The notes under the pieces are model-generated. The model worked only from the letters and a program-made list of their open reading frames with translations, did not search any database and had not been told where the DNA came from. DNA of 64,000 nt from Oceanimonas marisflavi (lineage in GTDB: Bacteria; Pseudomonadota; Gammaproteobacteria; Enterobacterales; Aeromonadaceae), in assembly GCF_003049725.1 (NCBI RefSeq), contig NZ_QAGM01000008.1, forward strand, positions 1 through 64,000. The letters run 5' to 3'. Shown here piece after piece: positions 20,401 to 28,620 of the stretch; the first letter of the stretch is position 1; each line of letters starts with the position of its first letter. The position numbers were made by a program, and so were the translations under genes.

Positions 20401-23400
20401 ACAATGGCTCTATCGGAGATAACACCTCGGGAGGCAACTTCAGGCAGTCGGTAACCCTGACCGATGACTATCACTCTGGTGGCGATGATTTGGCTGCCGT
20501 GCTGGATACGGGCGGTGCCAGTATTAATGAAAGTTACGGAGTGATACGGGGTCCTTACCTGTACAGTAACGGGTCTGTGTCGTTACAGGCTGGCGATTCG
20601 GTTTCCTTCGACTGGAAAGCCTTGGACGGCGGCGATGCCTACGATGCCTATGGCTACCTGCTGGATGTTGATACCGGTAATACCATTACCCTACTTGACC
20701 AGACGGGTACCAAAGCCAATCAGGAAACCGCCTGGTCTACCGAAACGGTAACCATACAGGCGGGGCAGGAAGGTACCTACCGCTTTGTCTTTGTGGCAGG
20801 GTCTTACGACTTGTCGGGGGGGCGTTACCTGGGGGGGAAGCTGGTGATCGACAATGTAGACGTGACCCAGGCCAACCCCATGGAGCTTGGTGGTGATGCG
20901 CTCAGCAAAATCAGTCAGCGCATTACCTATACCAATACGGCGCAGGATCAGGTCAGTGCAAGCCGCACCCTGACCGTCTCTGTTCAGGATGCGAACAATG
21001 AGTCGGGTGAGATCAGCAGCAGCATTTATCTGCTCGGCAAGAATACGTCGCCGGAGTTCAGCGGTAATGGCACGCTGACCTCAATCAACGAAGACACCAG
21101 CAGTCCTGCCGGCGCGTCGGTCAGTGATTTGTTCGGGACATTGTTTGATGATGCCGATTCCACCTACGAACCCAGGGACACCCTGGCGGGTATTGTAATC
21201 ACCGCTGATCACAGTGAAGCTGCCGAAGGACAGTGGCAATATTCCACCGATGGTGGCACCAACTGGGAAGCCGTGGGAGAGGTATCGACCGAGGCGGGGC
21301 TGTTGCTGTCGGCAGAGACCCAACTGCGTTTTGTACCTGGTGCCAATTACCACGGCACACCGGGCGCGCTCAGTGTGCATGCCGTGGACAGCTCGGACGG
21401 CAACCTTGAGTTTTCAACTACCGTCAGCCGCCAGACCTTTAATACTCAGGCCGATGGAGGTAACTCGGCCGTATCGGTGAGCAGCGTTCAGCTGAATACT
21501 GTTGTCATATCGGTCAATGATGCTCCGGTGGCGGTAAATGACACCGCCACCGCGGTGGAAGCAGGCGGAGTGAGTAATGGCACCGCCGGCAACAATGCCA
21601 GCGGCAATGTGCTGAGCAACGATACCGACGTGGACAGTGGTGACAGCAAAACCGTTACCGGTGTGGTTTTTGGTGAAACGGCAGGTATGGTTGGCCAGGA
21701 ACTGGCTGGTGCCTACGGCAAACTGATCCTGAAGTACGACGGCGCCTATACCTATGTTATTGACGAAAGCAACGCTGCAGTACAGGCGCTGCGCACCAGC
21801 GGTCAGACCCTGAGCGAGACGTTCAGCTATACCGTTACCGACACCGGCGGCCTGAGCGATACCGCGACCCTGACCATCACCCTGACAGGTGAAAACGATA
21901 ATCCGGTGGCCAATAACGACACCGCCATCGCGGTGGAAGCGGGCGGAGAGGCCAATGGCACCGCCGGCAGCAACGCCAGTGGCAATGTGCTGGATAACGA
22001 CACCGACGTGGACAGTGGTGATAGCAAAACCGTTACTGGCAAGGCCCTGACCGGCCAGTATGGCAGCCTGACCCTGAACACCGATGGCAGCTACAGCTAT
22101 GTGATTGACGAAAGCAATGCGGCGGTCCAGGCGCTGCGTACTAGCGGCCAGACTCTGAGCGAGACCTTCAGCTATACGGTCACCGATGCCGGCGGCCTGA
22201 CTGATACCGCCACCCTGACCATCACCCTTAAAGGTGAAAACGATAACCCGGTGGCCAATAACGACACCGCCATCGCGGTGGAAGCAGGTGGTGTGGCCAA
22301 TGGCACCGCCGGCAGCAGCGCCAGTGGCAATGTGCTGGATAACGACACCGACGTGGACAGTGGTGATAGCAAAACCGTTACCGGCAAGGCCCTGACCGGC
22401 CAGTACGGCAGCCTGACGCTTAATAGCAATGGTACGTACAGCTATGTGATTGACGAAAGCAACGCTGCAGTACAGGCACTGCGCACCAGCGGTCAGACCC
22501 TGAGCGAGACGTTCAGCTATACCGTTACCGACACCGGCGGCCTGAGCGATACTGCCACCCTGACCATCACCATTCAGGGCAGCAACGATAACCCAGTGGC
22601 TTTGGCTGCGGATATTGATGAGCAGTGGAATTTTGGCAAGGAATATCGCCGTGATATTTCTGTGCTCTTTACCGATATGGACAGTCAGGCTTATGGCGAG
22701 GACCATGATTTTGTTATCAAGGGACTGCCCAAGGGCCTGAGTTACAATCCGGAAACCGGGGTGATCTCCGGCAAACCGGTCGAAGCCGGCAAATTTATTG
22801 TCACCCTGACGGCAACGGATAAAGCCGGTGCCAGCATCTCTCGTGACTATTTGCTGGAGATACTGGCGCCGCCCAAAGCGGAAGCGGCTGCCAGGCCAGC
22901 AAGCCAGATCGATGTTCCTTCCTTCAAGGTGGATAACACACAGGTTGTTGTTGAACTGTCGTCTCTGCCACCGGGTCTGGTTAACCAGGATACGGGCCAG
23001 GATCCCGGTGACGCTTCCGGCTTTGTGGCACCCAGGGCTGCGCGCGAAACCGTATTGTTGTCCGAGCCCGGAGCCTTGCTGGTACAAACCACCGGCACCG
23101 ATGGCCGTGTCACCACCCGAGCCTCGGTCGATGTCAATGTGAACGACAATGGTGAAGTGATCTTTACCGAGGTGCAGCAGCAGGCCCTGGATACGGTGTC
23201 ATTACGGGTATCCCGCATTGTTGCCATCAGCGGTAACGGCATTGCAATCGATATTGTTGATGGCAAATCCGGAGAAGGGCAGCGTTACAGCGGTGCCCTG
23301 GCCGACGGTACCGAACTGCCGGGCTGGATCAGCGTGGATCCGCAGACCGGTCAGGTCAGTCTGCGTTCTTCCGGTGAGACCGGGGAGCTGACGCTGCGTA

Positions 23401-23615
23401 TACAGGCAACAGGCGGCGATGGCCAGGTACGTATTCTGGAGATCACGCTGGATCTTGAAAAGCTGCAGCCTGCTCAGGGAGCTGGAAGACCGGAAGGGAA
23501 TACTACCAGCTTGCCGGATACCGGCTTTGTGCCATTGTCCGAGCAGCTGGCTACCGAAGTGGAAGCGATGGAAGGTTATGGCGACCGGTTGCTGAACATG
23601 CTGACGACAGCGTAA
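17412..23615 (+). CDS. Giant LEPR-XLL / DUF4347 / VCBS-repeat surface protein
   Basis: 2067-residue predicted exported protein, the probable substrate of the operon. It has no Sec signal. Residues 21-32 (ALESRILLDGAA) match the LEPR-XLL-type N-terminal motif of large surface proteins. Residues ~82-232 are a DUF4347 domain with ILSHGDEG (H137) and LLYGCRVA (C180). Approximately 250-410 is an unassigned beta-rich region; 412-532 resembles a choice-of-anchor-D Ig fold (SGANAADFSV, VSFDPAAAG). Two cadherin-like repeats (~538-840) follow, one containing a jelly-roll-like insert (~870-1190). Three VCBS repeats (~1370-1730) and a He_PIG Ig-like domain (YNPETGVISGKPVEAG, ~1735-1815) lie before an acidic tail ending LLNMLTTA. 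No RTX nonapeptides and no typical T1SS C-terminal signal were seen. Probable adhesin or matrix protein; exact ligand unknown. Confidence 0.85.
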   Translation: MNKQDTPKTFPKFRRKPLITALESRILLDGAAVATAVEMTTDVDHQDTATHANAPEQTVHFTALAPTQVREADPAKNNGRKEVAFVDTGVEDYQTLVDGIGAGIEVRLIDGGQDGLAQLAVWAQQNEGYDAIHILSHGDEGQIRLGGLTLDTATVKARSADLAELGATLSEDGDILLYGCRVAANGAGVEFIQALSASSAADIAASSDLTGDGKQGGNWTLEQQTGPIEAVLPFSADALDAYTGLLLPILGSDGRYEISTENGWSTADGTSHSSNDFDLTSSDPIAVATNGEGFWFTSHEISGSKTMTLSAKPGAMTEFDLTGLNIYKWGGSSATANGQYAIQITGYKTEGGTVSTSGATSNGHYGWEAGREPSFASFTDITKIDITVTALDSPFYSLGFEYLNLASPESGAPEITVTGNGTDIADGDTTPSNTDHTDFGSTEVSSGSVSRTFTINNTGTAELALGSVVISGANAADFSVTSQPTTSIAAGGSTTFTVSFDPAAAGIRTAALSVSTNDSDENPFNFSISGTGTSNSAPVFSGLDGAATFTEGGSAVVIDGDVTVADTELDNANSYAGASVTLARQGGANGEDGFGNSGLLGTLIEGQVFTYKGTEAGTVTTHSNGTLKLTFNASATSAIVDSVLQSITYANSSNDPSSSVTLDWTFNDGTNNSTGTNQATVNITAINDEPALTANASNPTFTEDGSAASLFSGTSIDTVETDQNITGLSFTVSNVADGSHEVINFDGTVITLTHGTSGSTNSLSYSVSVSSGTATVNLTGGNLSADATEALIDSMSYQNNSNTPNTSNRVVTLTSIQDSGGTANGGDNTGSLALSSTVTVVDLPMVRDGLNDLTYTEGDGEVAIEGSVSIDGNANYSGGYIEFAIDEATSLESLGISTDEVASTADGAVSIVGSSVYLGDGTQATVIGSIDATHNGENGKSLRINFSNAFQNGDFQQGIDGADSFVGWTTGLERVRLDGTDQIAGQATPVDTTYPANNGSIGDNTSGGNFRQSVTLTDDYHSGGDDLAAVLDTGGASINESYGVIRGPYLYSNGSVSLQAGDSVSFDWKALDGGDAYDAYGYLLDVDTGNTITLLDQTGTKANQETAWSTETVTIQAGQEGTYRFVFVAGSYDLSGGRYLGGKLVIDNVDVTQANPMELGGDALSKISQRITYTNTAQDQVSASRTLTVSVQDANNESGEISSSIYLLGKNTSPEFSGNGTLTSINEDTSSPAGASVSDLFGTLFDDADSTYEPRDTLAGIVITADHSEAAEGQWQYSTDGGTNWEAVGEVSTEAGLLLSAETQLRFVPGANYHGTPGALSVHAVDSSDGNLEFSTTVSRQTFNTQADGGNSAVSVSSVQLNTVVISVNDAPVAVNDTATAVEAGGVSNGTAGNNASGNVLSNDTDVDSGDSKTVTGVVFGETAGMVGQELAGAYGKLILKYDGAYTYVIDESNAAVQALRTSGQTLSETFSYTVTDTGGLSDTATLTITLTGENDNPVANNDTAIAVEAGGEANGTAGSNASGNVLDNDTDVDSGDSKTVTGKALTGQYGSLTLNTDGSYSYVIDESNAAVQALRTSGQTLSETFSYTVTDAGGLTDTATLTITLKGENDNPVANNDTAIAVEAGGVANGTAGSSASGNVLDNDTDVDSGDSKTVTGKALTGQYGSLTLNSNGTYSYVIDESNAAVQALRTSGQTLSETFSYTVTDTGGLSDTATLTITIQGSNDNPVALAADIDEQWNFGKEYRRDISVLFTDMDSQAYGEDHDFVIKGLPKGLSYNPETGVISGKPVEAGKFIVTLTATDKAGASISRDYLLEILAPPKAEAAARPASQIDVPSFKVDNTQVVVELSSLPPGLVNQDTGQDPGDASGFVAPRAARETVLLSEPGALLVQTTGTDGRVTTRASVDVNVNDNGEVIFTEVQQQALDTVSLRVSRIVAISGNGIAIDIVDGKSGEGQRYSGALADGTELPGWISVDPQTGQVSLRSSGETGELTLRIQATGGDGQVRILEITLDLEKLQPAQGAGRPEGNTTSLPDTGFVPLSEQLATEVEAMEGYGDRLLNMLTTA
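21512..22580 (+). repeat. Three tandem VCBS-encoding DNA repeats
   Basis: Units begin near 21512, 21891 and 22236. Units two and three are spaced by 345 bp (115 codons) and are almost identical over long stretches, for example the segment encoding NNDTAIAVEAGG and that encoding DESNAAVQALRTSGQTLSET. The first unit is longer because of an insertion after the TVTG segment. This is recent in-frame duplication inside the surface-protein gene. Confidence 0.93.
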
Positions 23616-23624
23616 GGAGTGAAT

Positions 23625-24968
23625 GTGAATCAACATGTTGCAGCCCTGCTGGGGCTGGAACAACAATTGCGCAAGGCGGGCAGCCTTGCGCAGCTGTTTT
23701 ATACCATTGTTAATCAAACCCATCAGTGTGTTGCCTACACCCAGAGCGTCTTGGTGCTGGGGGAGGAAAATGGCCGTCAGCGGGTGGTGGCGGTATCGGA
23801 TATTCCGGCGGTGGACTATACCTCGCCCTTTGTGGCCTGGGCCGAGCGCCTGAGCCGTCATCTGTCCGCGCAAAAGGGCAGTGGCCAGCCATCGGTACTC
23901 ACTCCGGGGGAAGTGCCGGAGACATTGCGGCATGACTGGCAGGACATGGCCCCCGGGCAGTTGTTGCGGGTGCCGCTTTATGCGGCGGCGCAAGACGGGC
24001 GTATGCTCGGTGTGCTGCTGTTGTTTCGTGCCGAACCCTGGCCTGAACAGGAGCGGGGCGTTATGGAACATCTGGCCGGCACCATGGGTCATGCACTGTT
24101 TGCCTTGCAGCGCCGGTCGCCATTCAACACTCTGCTACAACGCCTGCGTCAGCGCAGGGCCTGGTGGCTGCTGGGTCTGCTGCTGCTGGCAGTGATGTGG
24201 CTGCCGGTACGGCTCAGTGCCCTGGCCCCGGTTGAGGTGACGGCACGGGAACCTCTGGTGATCAGTGCGCCGCTCAACGGGGCTGTCAAACAGCTTGAGG
24301 TGGATCCCAACCAGCAGGTACAAACCGGTGACCCACTGCTCAGCTTTGAGGACACCGAGCTGGCCAACGAACACGAAATCGCCCAGCAGGCACTGCTGCT
24401 GGCCCGGGCCGAGCTGAAAACCGCCCAGCAAAGCGGTTTTATGGATCCCACGCAAAAAGCGAGGCTGGCGGAGCTGGAGTCCCGGGTCAGGTTGCGCCAG
24501 GCCGAGCGAGACTATGCCCGCTCCCGGCTGGACAAGGCCACGGTAACGGCGCCGGGGGCTGGCATTGCGGTATTGGGGGATCCCAATGAGTGGAAGGGGC
24601 GACCGGTCAATATTGGTGAGCGCATCATGCTGCTGGCCGATCCGGATGCCGTTGAGTTTGAAGTCATGCTGGGCGTAAAGGACTCCATCGCCCTGACGCC
24701 GGGCGCCGAGGTCAGGGTGTTTCTCGACAGTGCCCCCCTGTCTTCCCTGTCTGCCTCGCTCCATCTTGCCGATTATGAGCCTCAGCGCACACCGGATAAC
24801 CAGATGGCCTACCGGCTGGTGGCCCGGCTGGTTGACGGCCAGGGGCTGTCCAAGCTGCCCCGTATCGGTACCCGGGGCACGGCAAAAGTGTATGGCGAAC
24901 GGGTAAGTCTGTTCTTCTATCTGTTCCGCCGGCCAATCACCGGTTTCCGCCAGTGGCTGGGCTGGTGA
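23625..24968 (+). CDS. GAF-like domain / TM / HlyD adaptor fusion
   Basis: 447-residue inner-membrane protein. Residues ~5-160 resemble a GAF sensor domain (RKAGSLAQLFYTIVNQTHQC, LLRVPLYAAAQDGRMLGVLL). One TM helix (~173-193, WWLLGLLLLAVMWLPV) is followed by a periplasmic HlyD-like part with lipoyl halves APLNGAVKQLEVDPNQQVQT and ATVTAPGAGIAVLGD around a short coiled coil, then a beta-barrel and a basic C-terminal tail. The GTG at 23625 is chosen because GGAG at 23616-23619 lies 5 nt upstream; an in-frame GTG at 23619 overlaps that ribosome site. It is 9 bp after the surface-protein gene and 4 bp before the M50 gene. The N-terminal sensor on an adaptor is unusual. Confidence 0.82.
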   Translation: MNQHVAALLGLEQQLRKAGSLAQLFYTIVNQTHQCVAYTQSVLVLGEENGRQRVVAVSDIPAVDYTSPFVAWAERLSRHLSAQKGSGQPSVLTPGEVPETLRHDWQDMAPGQLLRVPLYAAAQDGRMLGVLLLFRAEPWPEQERGVMEHLAGTMGHALFALQRRSPFNTLLQRLRQRRAWWLLGLLLLAVMWLPVRLSALAPVEVTAREPLVISAPLNGAVKQLEVDPNQQVQTGDPLLSFEDTELANEHEIAQQALLLARAELKTAQQSGFMDPTQKARLAELESRVRLRQAERDYARSRLDKATVTAPGAGIAVLGDPNEWKGRPVNIGERIMLLADPDAVEFEVMLGVKDSIALTPGAEVRVFLDSAPLSSLSASLHLADYEPQRTPDNQMAYRLVARLVDGQGLSKLPRIGTRGTAKVYGERVSLFFYLFRRPITGFRQWLGW

Positions 24969-24972
24969 AGCC

Positions 24973-27090
24973 ATGACGGAGGCAACTCTGTTACCGGCCC
25001 TGCGCCAGAATCTGCGTCTGCTGCCGGGGTCGCCCGATGAAAATGGCGCACCACGCTGGCTGTTGTTTGATGCCCTGCGCAACCGTTACTTTGCCCTGTC
25101 GGCCGAGGCCCTGTATCTGGTCAGGCACTGGCAGGCCGGCTTGAGTGCGGAGGATTTTCTGCTGCGCCTGAAAGCCCAGGGACAGGACTATGAGCCGAAA
25201 GAGCTGGCGGCCTTTATCGACTTTATGGTGGCCAACCACCTGGTGGAGTCCCGCAGTGTCGAGGCGTCCGGGCGGCTTTATCAGCAATATACCGCTCAGT
25301 TGCTCGGGTTCTGGCGCTGGCTTATCCATCATTACCTGTTTGTCCGGCTGCCATTATTGCGGCCGGATCCCTGGCTGAATCGCTGGACGCCCCGGCTGGG
25401 CTGGTTGTTTGCCCCCGCCACCCATTACCTGTTGCTGTTGCTGGGAATGCTCGGAGTGGTGCTGGTGGTGCGCCAGTGGGACAGCTTCTGGTCCACTTTT
25501 CTGCATTTCTTCACCCTTGAAGGGCTCGTTCTGTACGGCCTGACTCTGGCGGTGGTCAAGAGTGCCCATGAGCTGGGACACGCCTTTGCCGCCAAGCGTC
25601 AGGGGTGCCGGGTGGCCTCCATGGGGGTGGCGTTGCTGGTGATGTTTCCCGTGCTGTATACGGACACCACCGACGCCTGGCGGCTGAGATCCCGGTCGGC
25701 GCGGCTGCGGATTGTGACCGCCGGGGTACGTACCGAGCTTTACCTTGCCCTGCTGGCGACCTTTCTGTGGAGCCTGCTGCCCGATGGGCCCCTACGCAGT
25801 GCCGCCTTTTTTGTGGCCACCACCAGCTGGGTGACCTCGGTACTGGTGAACATCAGCCCGTTTCTGCGTTTCGATGGCTACTATGCCTTTTCCGACTGGC
25901 TGGGAATGGAAAACCTGCAGCAGCGGGCCTTTGCCTTTGGTCGCTGGCGGCTGCGTCGGTTGCTGCTGGGGCTGGATGATCCGCTGCCCGAGCCTCAGCC
26001 TCGGGGCCGGGCGCGGTTTATGGTGGCCTATGCCTGGGCGACCTGGGTGTATCGGTTCTTTTTGTTTCTGGGCATTGCCCTGCTGGTTTATCACCTGTTT
26101 TTCAAGGTGCTGGGGCTGGTGTTGTTTGCGGTGGAAATACTCTGGTTTATTGTGCTGCCAGTCTGGAGGGAAGTCGGCATGTGGTGGAAAAGGCGGGCTG
26201 ATTGTGCGCTGAATGGCGGCCGTTTGTTGTGCTGGGGGCTGGCGGGGGGATTCTTGCTGCTGAGCCTGGTGCCGATGCGGGTCACCGTGTCTGTGCCCGC
26301 CATTCTGCAGGCGCAAAGCGAGCAGACCCTGTTTGCGCCTGAGCCGGCGGTGATTGCCGAGGTGCTGGTGCAGCCAGGGGAAAGCGTGACGGCCGGACAA
26401 CCGCTATTGCGGCTGGACTCCGAACAGCTGAATTTTGAGCTGCAGCAGGCAGAGGAAGAGCTGCGTCTGGTGCAGTTGTTGCTGGATCGCAGTGGCAGCT
26501 CGGCCCGGGAAAAGGCGGCGCTTGCCATTATTGAGCAGCAGCAGCGGCGTTTGCAGGAGCAACGGGCCGGACTGCAGGCCCGTGCAGCCCGGCTGACCAT
26601 TCATGCGCCTTTTGCCGGGCGGGTAACCCGGCTTCCGCGCTGGCATGCGGGTGTCTGGGTGGGAGACGATATGCCGCTGTTGTCGCTGGCGGATCCGGAA
26701 AACCTTAAGCTGGAAGGCTATGTCGGTGAGCAATATCTGCATCTTATCGGGGCGGGCAGTCAGGGGAGCTTTATTGCCGATCGCCCCGGCATGGCGGCCT
26801 TGCCGGTCAGGGTTCGTGAGGTGGACATCAGTGCCGTTCCGGTGCTGCCTTACGCCGAGCTGGGCTCGGAATACGGCGGCCCCATTGCCGTTCGCGCCAC
26901 CACAGAAGAGCGACTGGTACCGGAGGAAGGGCTCTACCGGGTATCTCTCAGTCTGGAAGAAGGGGCCGGGGAGCCCGGGGCGAATGCCCGTTTACCCGGA
27001 GTGGCAAGTGTGGAGGGAGAATCGCGCAGCTGGCTGTGGCACCAACTGCGCAGGGTACTGGCGGTGCTGATCCGAGAAAGCGGCTTCTGA
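24973..27090 (+). CDS. PqqD-like / M50 site-2-type metalloprotease / HlyD adaptor fusion
   Basis: 705-residue polytopic protein. Residues ~28-95 resemble a PqqD-like peptide-recognition winged helix (YFALSAEALYLVRHW ... FIDFMVANHLVE). The membrane core carries the zinc motif H199-E200-L-G-H203 inside a TM helix, and a downstream N-S-P-F-L-R-F-D301-G motif that should supply the third zinc ligand, as in M50 proteases. After further TM segments (~355-435), residues ~450-640 form a HlyD-like periplasmic adaptor (EPAVIAEVLVQPGESVTAGQ, coiled coil, LTIHAPFAGRVTRLPRW). It probably recognises, cleaves or gates the surface protein at the inner membrane, taking the place of an ABC exporter; this is inference. 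Its stop is 12 bp from the convergent lnt stop. Confidence 0.85.
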   Translation: MTEATLLPALRQNLRLLPGSPDENGAPRWLLFDALRNRYFALSAEALYLVRHWQAGLSAEDFLLRLKAQGQDYEPKELAAFIDFMVANHLVESRSVEASGRLYQQYTAQLLGFWRWLIHHYLFVRLPLLRPDPWLNRWTPRLGWLFAPATHYLLLLLGMLGVVLVVRQWDSFWSTFLHFFTLEGLVLYGLTLAVVKSAHELGHAFAAKRQGCRVASMGVALLVMFPVLYTDTTDAWRLRSRSARLRIVTAGVRTELYLALLATFLWSLLPDGPLRSAAFFVATTSWVTSVLVNISPFLRFDGYYAFSDWLGMENLQQRAFAFGRWRLRRLLLGLDDPLPEPQPRGRARFMVAYAWATWVYRFFLFLGIALLVYHLFFKVLGLVLFAVEILWFIVLPVWREVGMWWKRRADCALNGGRLLCWGLAGGFLLLSLVPMRVTVSVPAILQAQSEQTLFAPEPAVIAEVLVQPGESVTAGQPLLRLDSEQLNFELQQAEEELRLVQLLLDRSGSSAREKAALAIIEQQQRRLQEQRAGLQARAARLTIHAPFAGRVTRLPRWHAGVWVGDDMPLLSLADPENLKLEGYVGEQYLHLIGAGSQGSFIADRPGMAALPVRVREVDISAVPVLPYAELGSEYGGPIAVRATTEERLVPEEGLYRVSLSLEEGAGEPGANARLPGVASVEGESRSWLWHQLRRVLAVLIRESGF

Positions 27091-27102
27091 GCCGCCTCTG
27101 CC

Positions 27103-28620
27103 TTATTTAAACAACTGCCGCCTGGCCATTAACGGCCGCACCGCCGGCTGGCGGCAGCGGCTCGCAATCAGCAGGCTCAGTCCCAGTAGCGCCAGCAGCG
27201 GCAGATTGCCAAAGCGGGCGTAGGGGGTGAGCCCGGTCATGCCGGTAACCTCGGCGGTGAGCACGCCTTTCTCGAACTGGGGCAGGCTGGCGGTCATGCG
27301 GCCTTTTTCATCGGTCACCAGGGTCACGCCGTTATTGGTGGCGCGGATCATCGGCCGGCCCAGCTCCAGGGCGCGCATGCGGGCGATTTGCTGGTGCTGC
27401 CAGGGGCCGATGGAGCGGCCAAACCAGGTATCGTTCGAGACCGTCAGCAGGTAATCGGTGCCCGGTTTCATGTTGGCGCGCACCAGCCCCGGAAAGGCCA
27501 CTTCATAGCAGATGGCCACACTCAGATCCCGGCCGGCGGCATGAATATCCGCCTGGCCGGCGTCACCCCGGGCAAAGGACGACATGGGCAGGTTAAAGAA
27601 GGGCGCCAGCGGCCGCAGCCAGTCGCCAAAGGGCACGAACTCGCCGATGGGCACCAGTTGCTGCTTGTAATAGCGGTTGCCCTGACCGGGCTGATAGGTG
27701 CCGCTGCCCAGACCGATCACGGCGTTATACACCTCGCCCTGGGCGGGGCGGGACACCAGGCCAGTGATCAGCGACTGATTGCGTTCCGCCATCAGTTTGT
27801 CGACCTGCTCCAGCCAGGGGGCCAGTTGCTGCTCCGAGGCCGGCAGCGCCGATTCGGGCCAGATCACCAGATCGGCCTGCTGTGCCGGCCGGGTCAGCTC
27901 CAGGTAGCGTTTGAGACTGTGCTCCAGCTGACCGGGAATCCACTTCAGCGACTGTTCGATATTGCCCTGCACCAGGGCCACCCGCAGGGTTTCGGTTGGC
28001 GATACCCATTGCAGTTGCTGGCTGGCTACGCCCAGGGCCCAGAGCACGCCGGCAAAGGCGGCGGCGCGCCAGCGCAGTCCGGTTGTCAGTCGCCACAGGG
28101 CAGCGGCAGACAAGGTCAGTAACCAGCTGATGCCCTGCACGCCAAAGATGGGCGCCAGCCCCGCCAGCGGACCATCCAGCTGGCTGTAGCCGAACCACAG
28201 CCAGGGAAAGCCGGTGAGCACCCAGCCCCGCAGCCAGTCGGCGCCGATCAGCAGCACCGGCAGCACCCACAGCAGCCGTGCCTGAGGCGAGGCCACAAAA
28301 CGGTGGGCCAGCCACAGGGCGAGGGAGGTATAGAGGCTGAGGTAGGCGGCGAGCAGGGCCACCAGCACAAAGGCCACCGGCAGCGGCAGGCCGCCGAACA
28401 GGGTCATGCTGTTGTGGATCCACCACAGGCCGGGCAGATAAAGGCCCAGGCTCCAGGCAAAGCCACGGACGGCGGCGGGGCCGGGGGCACAGTGATGGGT
28501 GACGGCGAACAGACCAGCCAGCGACACCAGCGCCAGCGGCCAGAGATCAAACGGACTGAAGGCCAGAACGCCAAGGGCCCCGCACAGCAGGGCCCCGAAC
28601 AATGGCAGCAATTTACGCAC
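27103..28620 (-). CDS. lnt: Apolipoprotein N-acyltransferase Lnt
   Basis: Inner-membrane enzyme that adds the third acyl chain to lipoproteins before Lol sorting. 505 residues: about eight N-terminal TM segments, then a nitrilase-fold domain with the Glu in WPESALP, the Lys in YYKQQLVPIGEF and the catalytic Cys in LSVAICYEVAFPG. Translation starts at GTG directly abutting the corC stop (TAA then GTG). In this window its likely clients include RlpA, LptE, LolB and the TolC-like lipoprotein. Confidence 0.96.
   Translation of the reverse strand: MRKLLPLFGALLCGALGVLAFSPFDLWPLALVSLAGLFAVTHHCAPGPAAVRGFAWSLGLYLPGLWWIHNSMTLFGGLPLPVAFVLVALLAAYLSLYTSLALWLAHRFVASPQARLLWVLPVLLIGADWLRGWVLTGFPWLWFGYSQLDGPLAGLAPIFGVQGISWLLTLSAAALWRLTTGLRWRAAAFAGVLWALGVASQQLQWVSPTETLRVALVQGNIEQSLKWIPGQLEHSLKRYLELTRPAQQADLVIWPESALPASEQQLAPWLEQVDKLMAERNQSLITGLVSRPAQGEVYNAVIGLGSGTYQPGQGNRYYKQQLVPIGEFVPFGDWLRPLAPFFNLPMSSFARGDAGQADIHAAGRDLSVAICYEVAFPGLVRANMKPGTDYLLTVSNDTWFGRSIGPWQHQQIARMRALELGRPMIRATNNGVTLVTDEKGRMTASLPQFEKGVLTAEVTGMTGLTPYARFGNLPLLALLGLSLLIASRCRQPAVRPLMARRQLFK

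Noticed and set aside
21512-22580. Regularly spaced long repeats, considered as a CRISPR array
   Set aside because: The period is 345 bp, repeats are in frame, and they encode VCBS domains; there are no short direct repeats with unique spacers.
17412-23615. Surface protein as a classical RTX type I secretion substrate
   Set aside because: No GGxGxDxxx nonapeptides and no recognisable C-terminal secretion signal were seen, and no ABC transporter lies in the operon.
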